In this document: positions 60,697-64,000 of the stretch, in pieces | Position numbering within the stretch: position 1 is the first letter of the stretch | Layout: each line of letters begins with the position of its first letter | Assembly: GCA_965221585.1 (NCBI GenBank) | Contig: OZ244898.1 | Coordinates: 1,488,001 to 1,552,000 of the forward strand | DNA: 64,000 bases | From: VXYK01 sp965221585 | Lineage (GTDB): Bacteria; Actinomycetota; Acidimicrobiia; Acidimicrobiales; Aldehydirespiratoraceae | Direction of reading: 5' to 3' | Notes under the pieces: generated by a model | Databases searched by the model: none | The model's input: only the letters and a program-made list of their open reading frames with translations | Told to the model about the DNA's origin: nothing | Program-made: the position numbers and the translations under genes

Positions 60697-61902
60697 GTGA
60701 TTTCGCGGTTGCCGCTTGACCGAATCCGCAAGGACACTCCTGGCGTCGAGCATGTGCTGCACTTCAACAATGCGGGCGCGGCGTTGCCACCGCAAGCAGT
60801 GCTGGACACCGTTGTCGAGCATCTGGAGAGCGAGGCCACAGTCGGCGGTTACGAAGCCGCCGGCCAGGCAGCCGAACGTCTCGATGCCGTGTATGCGTCG
60901 CTGGCCAGGTTGATCGGGGCGCAGCCCCAACAGATCGCCGTGGTCGAGAACGCCACCCGTGCCTGGGACATGGCGGTCTACGGCTATCCGTTCGTTGCAG
61001 GTGACCGGGTGCTCACCAGTCGCGCGGAGTACGTCAGCAACATGATTGCCTTGTTGCAGCTGCAGAAACGCCACGGGATCGAGCCGGTGCTCATTGAGGA
61101 CGATGAACATGGCCAGATCGACCTTCAACACCTGGAGGCTGAACTGGCCCGGGGAGCGGCAATGGTGGTCCTCACCCATGCGCCTACCAACGGAGGTCTG
61201 ATCAATCCGGTCGAGGCGGTAGGTGAATTGTGCAAGCGCTACGACGTGTTCTATGTGCTTGATGCCTGCCAATCTGCCGGCCAGGTGCCGCTGGATGTCG
61301 ACCGTATCGGTTGTGACGTGCTGTCGGGTACTGGCCGCAAGTATCTGCGAGGCCCGCGCGGCACCGGTTTCCTCTATACCGGGCCGCGGGCCCTGGAGCG
61401 GATCGAGCCGCCGTTCTTGGACCTTCATGCTGCAGCCTGGACCTCCGACACGACTTACGAGATCCGGCCCGACGCCCGCCGTTTCGAGAATTGGGAGGGG
61501 AATATCGCCGGCAAGCTGGGCCTGGGGGTCGCTGTCGACTACGCCCTCGAGTTGGGAGTCGAGGCGACTTTCGAGCGCCTCCGCGAGCTCGCCGACAATC
61601 TCCGTGAGCCGCTCAGCGCACTTGACGGCGTCTCAGTGCACGACAAGGGGGTCCTGCGCGGCGGCATCGTCACCTTCACCATCGACGGCCGCGACTCAGT
61701 CGAGGTGCAGGCACGGCTGTTGGCGCAACGCATCAACACGACCGTCTCCCCCGCCGGCCATGCCCGACTCGACCTGCCGCACCGGGGCCTTCCCTCGCTG
61801 GTGCGCGCCTCGCTGCACTACTACAACACCAACGAGGAAGTCTCCCGCTTCGTCAGCGCCGTGGACCAGCTGCGCGCCTCACACCGCCGGACGATGTCGT
61901 GA
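60697..61902 (+). CDS. Class V aminotransferase (PLP enzyme)
   Basis: 401 aa from GTG 60697. The fold-type I motif VLDACQSAGQVPLDVD gives the Asp that contacts the pyridine nitrogen, and Lys215 in GTGRKYLRGPRG forms the Schiff base. Relatives are cysteine desulfurases, isopenicillin-N epimerase-like and EgtE-like lyases; there is no mobile Cys loop like that of NifS/IscS, so a desulfurase role is not supported. It overlaps the sulfotransferase gene (GTGA), suggesting a shared sulfur- or amino-acid-derived pathway. The substrate is unknown. Confidence 0.87.
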   Translation: MISRLPLDRIRKDTPGVEHVLHFNNAGAALPPQAVLDTVVEHLESEATVGGYEAAGQAAERLDAVYASLARLIGAQPQQIAVVENATRAWDMAVYGYPFVAGDRVLTSRAEYVSNMIALLQLQKRHGIEPVLIEDDEHGQIDLQHLEAELARGAAMVVLTHAPTNGGLINPVEAVGELCKRYDVFYVLDACQSAGQVPLDVDRIGCDVLSGTGRKYLRGPRGTGFLYTGPRALERIEPPFLDLHAAAWTSDTTYEIRPDARRFENWEGNIAGKLGLGVAVDYALELGVEATFERLRELADNLREPLSALDGVSVHDKGVLRGGIVTFTIDGRDSVEVQARLLAQRINTTVSPAGHARLDLPHRGLPSLVRASLHYYNTNEEVSRFVSAVDQLRASHRRTMS

Positions 61903-63140
61903 CTTCCACCGACTACCGAAACCCGTATCGGCCTGTACCTGTGAGGCTCTTCAACCGGATCGGGGCGGCCGGAGCGCGCCTGGGGCTCTCGGGTCCCCTG
62001 GAGGTCGACTCACTGCTCAGGGCCGCCCAGCGCAAGACTCGCCTGTCGGACTTCGGCGGTGACGGTTTCCTGCCGGCCTTGGAGGTGCTCGTCGACTCGC
62101 TCAACGACGAGGCCCAGCTGACCCCTACCGGCAGGGTGATACAGAAATCGCGACTCATAGGGGCACTGATCCACCGCCTGCGGATCGAGGAGCTGATCCG
62201 ACAACACCCGGAGATCGACTCGCTCGAGTTGCCTGAGGTCATCATGGTCACGGGGCTGCAACGAACCGGCACCACCTTGCTGCAGCGCACGTTGAACGCC
62301 CTCCCCGGCGTTCGCGGGGTTTCCGGTGGAGAAGGGCTGGTGCCAGTGGCGACGACCAATGCGTCGAAACGGTCCGAACGGGTCCGCGAACGGCGAGGGC
62401 TTCTCGCCAAGAGGACGATCTCCTACCTGGCCCCTGATTTCATGGCGATCCACCAGATCGACCCGAACGAACCCGAAGAGGATGTCTTGTTGCTCGACCT
62501 GTGCTTCATGAGTCAGTCCGCCGAGGCGACACTGCACGTGCCCACTTATGCACACTGGCTGGAGAACCAAGACCATACGCAGCCTTACCAGTACTTCCGC
62601 AGGGTCCTGAAGGTGCTCTGCTGGCAACAGCCTGCGGGAGCCCTGGTGCTCAAGACCCCGCAGCACTTGGAATACCTCGATGTCTTTCTGAAGGTGTTCG
62701 GTGATGCCACTATCGCTTGGACCCATCGCGATCCACGGATCTCCGTGGCTTCGTTCTGCAGCATGGTTGCCCACAGCCGCGGCATATTCTCAGACGACGT
62801 CGACCCGGCCGAGATCGGCGAACATTGGTTCCGCAAGACGCAGAGAATGGTTGAGTTGGCGATGCAGACTCGGTCAGCGAGCAACACCGGTCGATTCGTC
62901 GACATTTCGTACTACGACCTGGTCAACGACCCGCTCGCCGAAGTACGGCGAATCTGCGAGTTGGCTGGAATCGGTTTCGATGAGCAGAGAGAGCTCGCTG
63001 CCAGGCGCTATCTGGAGGCGCATCCGCAGAATCGCTTCGGAAGGCACGACTACGGACTCGCTGATTTCGGTCTGAGCACCCGAATCGTCGACGAGGCCTT
63101 TGCCTCCTACCGCCAGACGAACGCGATCCCTTTCGAGTAG
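61899..63140 (+). CDS. Sulfotransferase family protein
   Basis: 413 aa from GTG 61899. The 5'-phosphosulfate loop for PAPS binding is VTGLQRTGTTLLQRTL (about residue 115), and the 3'-phosphate loop appears as WTHRDPRISVASFCSM (about residue 270). The N-terminal 80 residues and the ExxR-like LRIEELI segment match large bacterial sulfotransferases found in actinobacteria. It would transfer sulfate to a hydroxyl or amine. It is translationally coupled to the aminotransferase and followed 30 bp later by a P450 on the same strand. Confidence 0.9.
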   Translation: MTSTDYRNPYRPVPVRLFNRIGAAGARLGLSGPLEVDSLLRAAQRKTRLSDFGGDGFLPALEVLVDSLNDEAQLTPTGRVIQKSRLIGALIHRLRIEELIRQHPEIDSLELPEVIMVTGLQRTGTTLLQRTLNALPGVRGVSGGEGLVPVATTNASKRSERVRERRGLLAKRTISYLAPDFMAIHQIDPNEPEEDVLLLDLCFMSQSAEATLHVPTYAHWLENQDHTQPYQYFRRVLKVLCWQQPAGALVLKTPQHLEYLDVFLKVFGDATIAWTHRDPRISVASFCSMVAHSRGIFSDDVDPAEIGEHWFRKTQRMVELAMQTRSASNTGRFVDISYYDLVNDPLAEVRRICELAGIGFDEQRELAARRYLEAHPQNRFGRHDYGLADFGLSTRIVDEAFASYRQTNAIPFE

Positions 63141-63170
63141 AGGCTCGACCGGCTCTACAGTGTTGGCTCA

Positions 63171-64000
63171 ATGACCATCATCGAAGATCAGCCGCTGTAC
63201 TTCCTGCGAGGTCGTGACCACTGGCGTGACCCTTGGCCCGCTTATGCGCGCCTGCGCGATGAGGCACCGCTTCACAGAGGGACTCATACCGACGGCTCGA
63301 ACTATTACGTCTTGTCCCGCTTTGCCGACATCTTCGACGCAGCCCGAGACACCGAGACCTTCTCATCAGCGCAGGGCTTGACCCTCGAGGCTGACGCCAT
63401 GGTGATGTTCGACGAGCAGGCCGTTCCCATAGTGATGATGGATCCACCCGACCACACAGCAATGCGACGGTTGGTGAGCCGTCCCATGACTCCCCGACGG
63501 GTGCTGTTGATCGAGGACGCGGTCCGAACCTTCGTCGACGAACGCCTCGATCTGCTTGTAGCGAACGGCGGCAAAGGGGACATTGTCGAGACGCTCTTCA
63601 AGCCGCTGCCGAGCTTTGTGGTAGCCCACTATCTCGGGGTTCCCTTCGCCGACCGTGCCAAGTTCGACGAGTGGAGTTCGGCGATCGTGCAAGCCGCTGC
63701 GGAGGGTTCGGTCACAGACTCTCTGGAAGCTACCGTCGGACTCTTCGAGTACGCAGGCGAGCTGATCGAAAGGCGAAAGTCTGAGCCGGGTGATGATCTG
63801 GTCTCGGATCTTGTGGCAGTGGGCGAAGACCTTGCCACGCCTATGTGGATCGTCGGTTTCGTCTTCACAATGATCACCGGCGGCAACGACACAATGACCG
63901 GTCTGCTCGGCGGCACCGCGGAACTGCTCACAGAGCACCGCGACCAACGCCAGGTTCTCATCGATGAACCAAACCTGATCGGTCCTGCTATCGATGAGTT
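63171..64000 (+). CDS. Cytochrome P450, N-terminal part (cut by window end)
   Basis: The frame is open from ATG 63171 to the last base, 276 codons without a stop. DPPDHTAMRRLVSRPMTPRR (about residue 95) is the conserved P450 C-helix region, and GGNDT at residues 237-241 is the I-helix oxygen-activation motif. The heme loop lies outside the window. It follows the sulfotransferase by 30 bp, which suggests an aminotransferase-sulfotransferase-P450 operon. Confidence 0.9.
   Translation, partial: MTIIEDQPLYFLRGRDHWRDPWPAYARLRDEAPLHRGTHTDGSNYYVLSRFADIFDAARDTETFSSAQGLTLEADAMVMFDEQAVPIVMMDPPDHTAMRRLVSRPMTPRRVLLIEDAVRTFVDERLDLLVANGGKGDIVETLFKPLPSFVVAHYLGVPFADRAKFDEWSSAIVQAAAEGSVTDSLEATVGLFEYAGELIERRKSEPGDDLVSDLVAVGEDLATPMWIVGFVFTMITGGNDTMTGLLGGTAELLTEHRDQRQVLIDEPNLIGPAIDE

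Noticed and set aside
1228..64000. Mobile elements, integrases, toxin-antitoxin or phage-defence genes
   Set aside because: I looked for transposase, recombinase, Cas, restriction and toxin motifs and saw none; gene content is metabolic throughout.

Overview
The window is 64 kb of high-GC, densely packed chromosomal DNA with frequent 1-8 bp start/stop overlaps. A mycothiol-dependent-type protein, several TetR regulators, acyl-CoA enzymes, a fused EtfB-EtfA and two P450s point to an actinobacterium, most likely Acidimicrobiia-like. The phylum call is fairly safe and the class is an inference. I saw no rRNA, tRNA, CRISPR array, insertion sequence or phage gene, and no gene-free stretch over 300 bases.

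Layout. 1-5238 (+): an acyl-CoA/thiol operon (acyl-CoA dehydrogenase fragment, TetR, TIGR03084-type protein, enoyl-CoA hydratase, a protein of unknown function, a UGSC-family selenoprotein read through an in-frame TGA, SDR). 5257-7698 (-): aldolase-type enzyme, TetR, fumarylacetoacetase-type hydrolase. 7746-13736: esterase lipoprotein, TetR, and a glycine betaine/choline-type ABC transporter with a duplicated-permease fusion. 13788-16732: MOSC protein, SDR, phosphoesterase, His-rich lipoprotein. 16783-21356: cobalamin riboswitch followed by btuF-btuC-cobU-cobT-cobS. 21418-24509: fused ETF, DnaJ-domain protein, small ferredoxin, VOC protein.

24515-36498 is an amino-acid catabolic island. Histidine is taken to N-formylglutamate by hutH, hutU, hutI and hutF, and proline to glutamate by putA. 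No hutG is visible, but a peptide-deformylase homologue is translationally coupled between hutU and hutF and may supply the missing deformylation. putA has a -1 frameshift located exactly on a canonical G_GGT_TTC slippery heptamer. A divergent IclR gene and two palindromes occupy the control region.

36579-46452 holds glycogen metabolism (glgP-glgX-glgA on +, glgB-glgC on -) and a phosphofructokinase with PPi-type residues. 46490-51071 has a P450, a sulfatase and an aldehyde dehydrogenase. 51211-57817 encodes a branched-chain-amino-acid-type ABC transporter compressed into three overlapping genes: an MFS-LivF fusion, a LivH-LivM-LivG fusion and a binding lipoprotein. 57856-60652 (-) has a racemase/isomerase, a PhyH dioxygenase and an M24 hydrolase, reminiscent of ectoine-utilisation enzymes. 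60697-64000 (+) has a class V aminotransferase, a sulfotransferase and a P450 cut by the window edge.

The points most worth following up are the selenoprotein, the deformylase inside the hut operon, the putA frameshift and the MFS-ABC fusion transporter.
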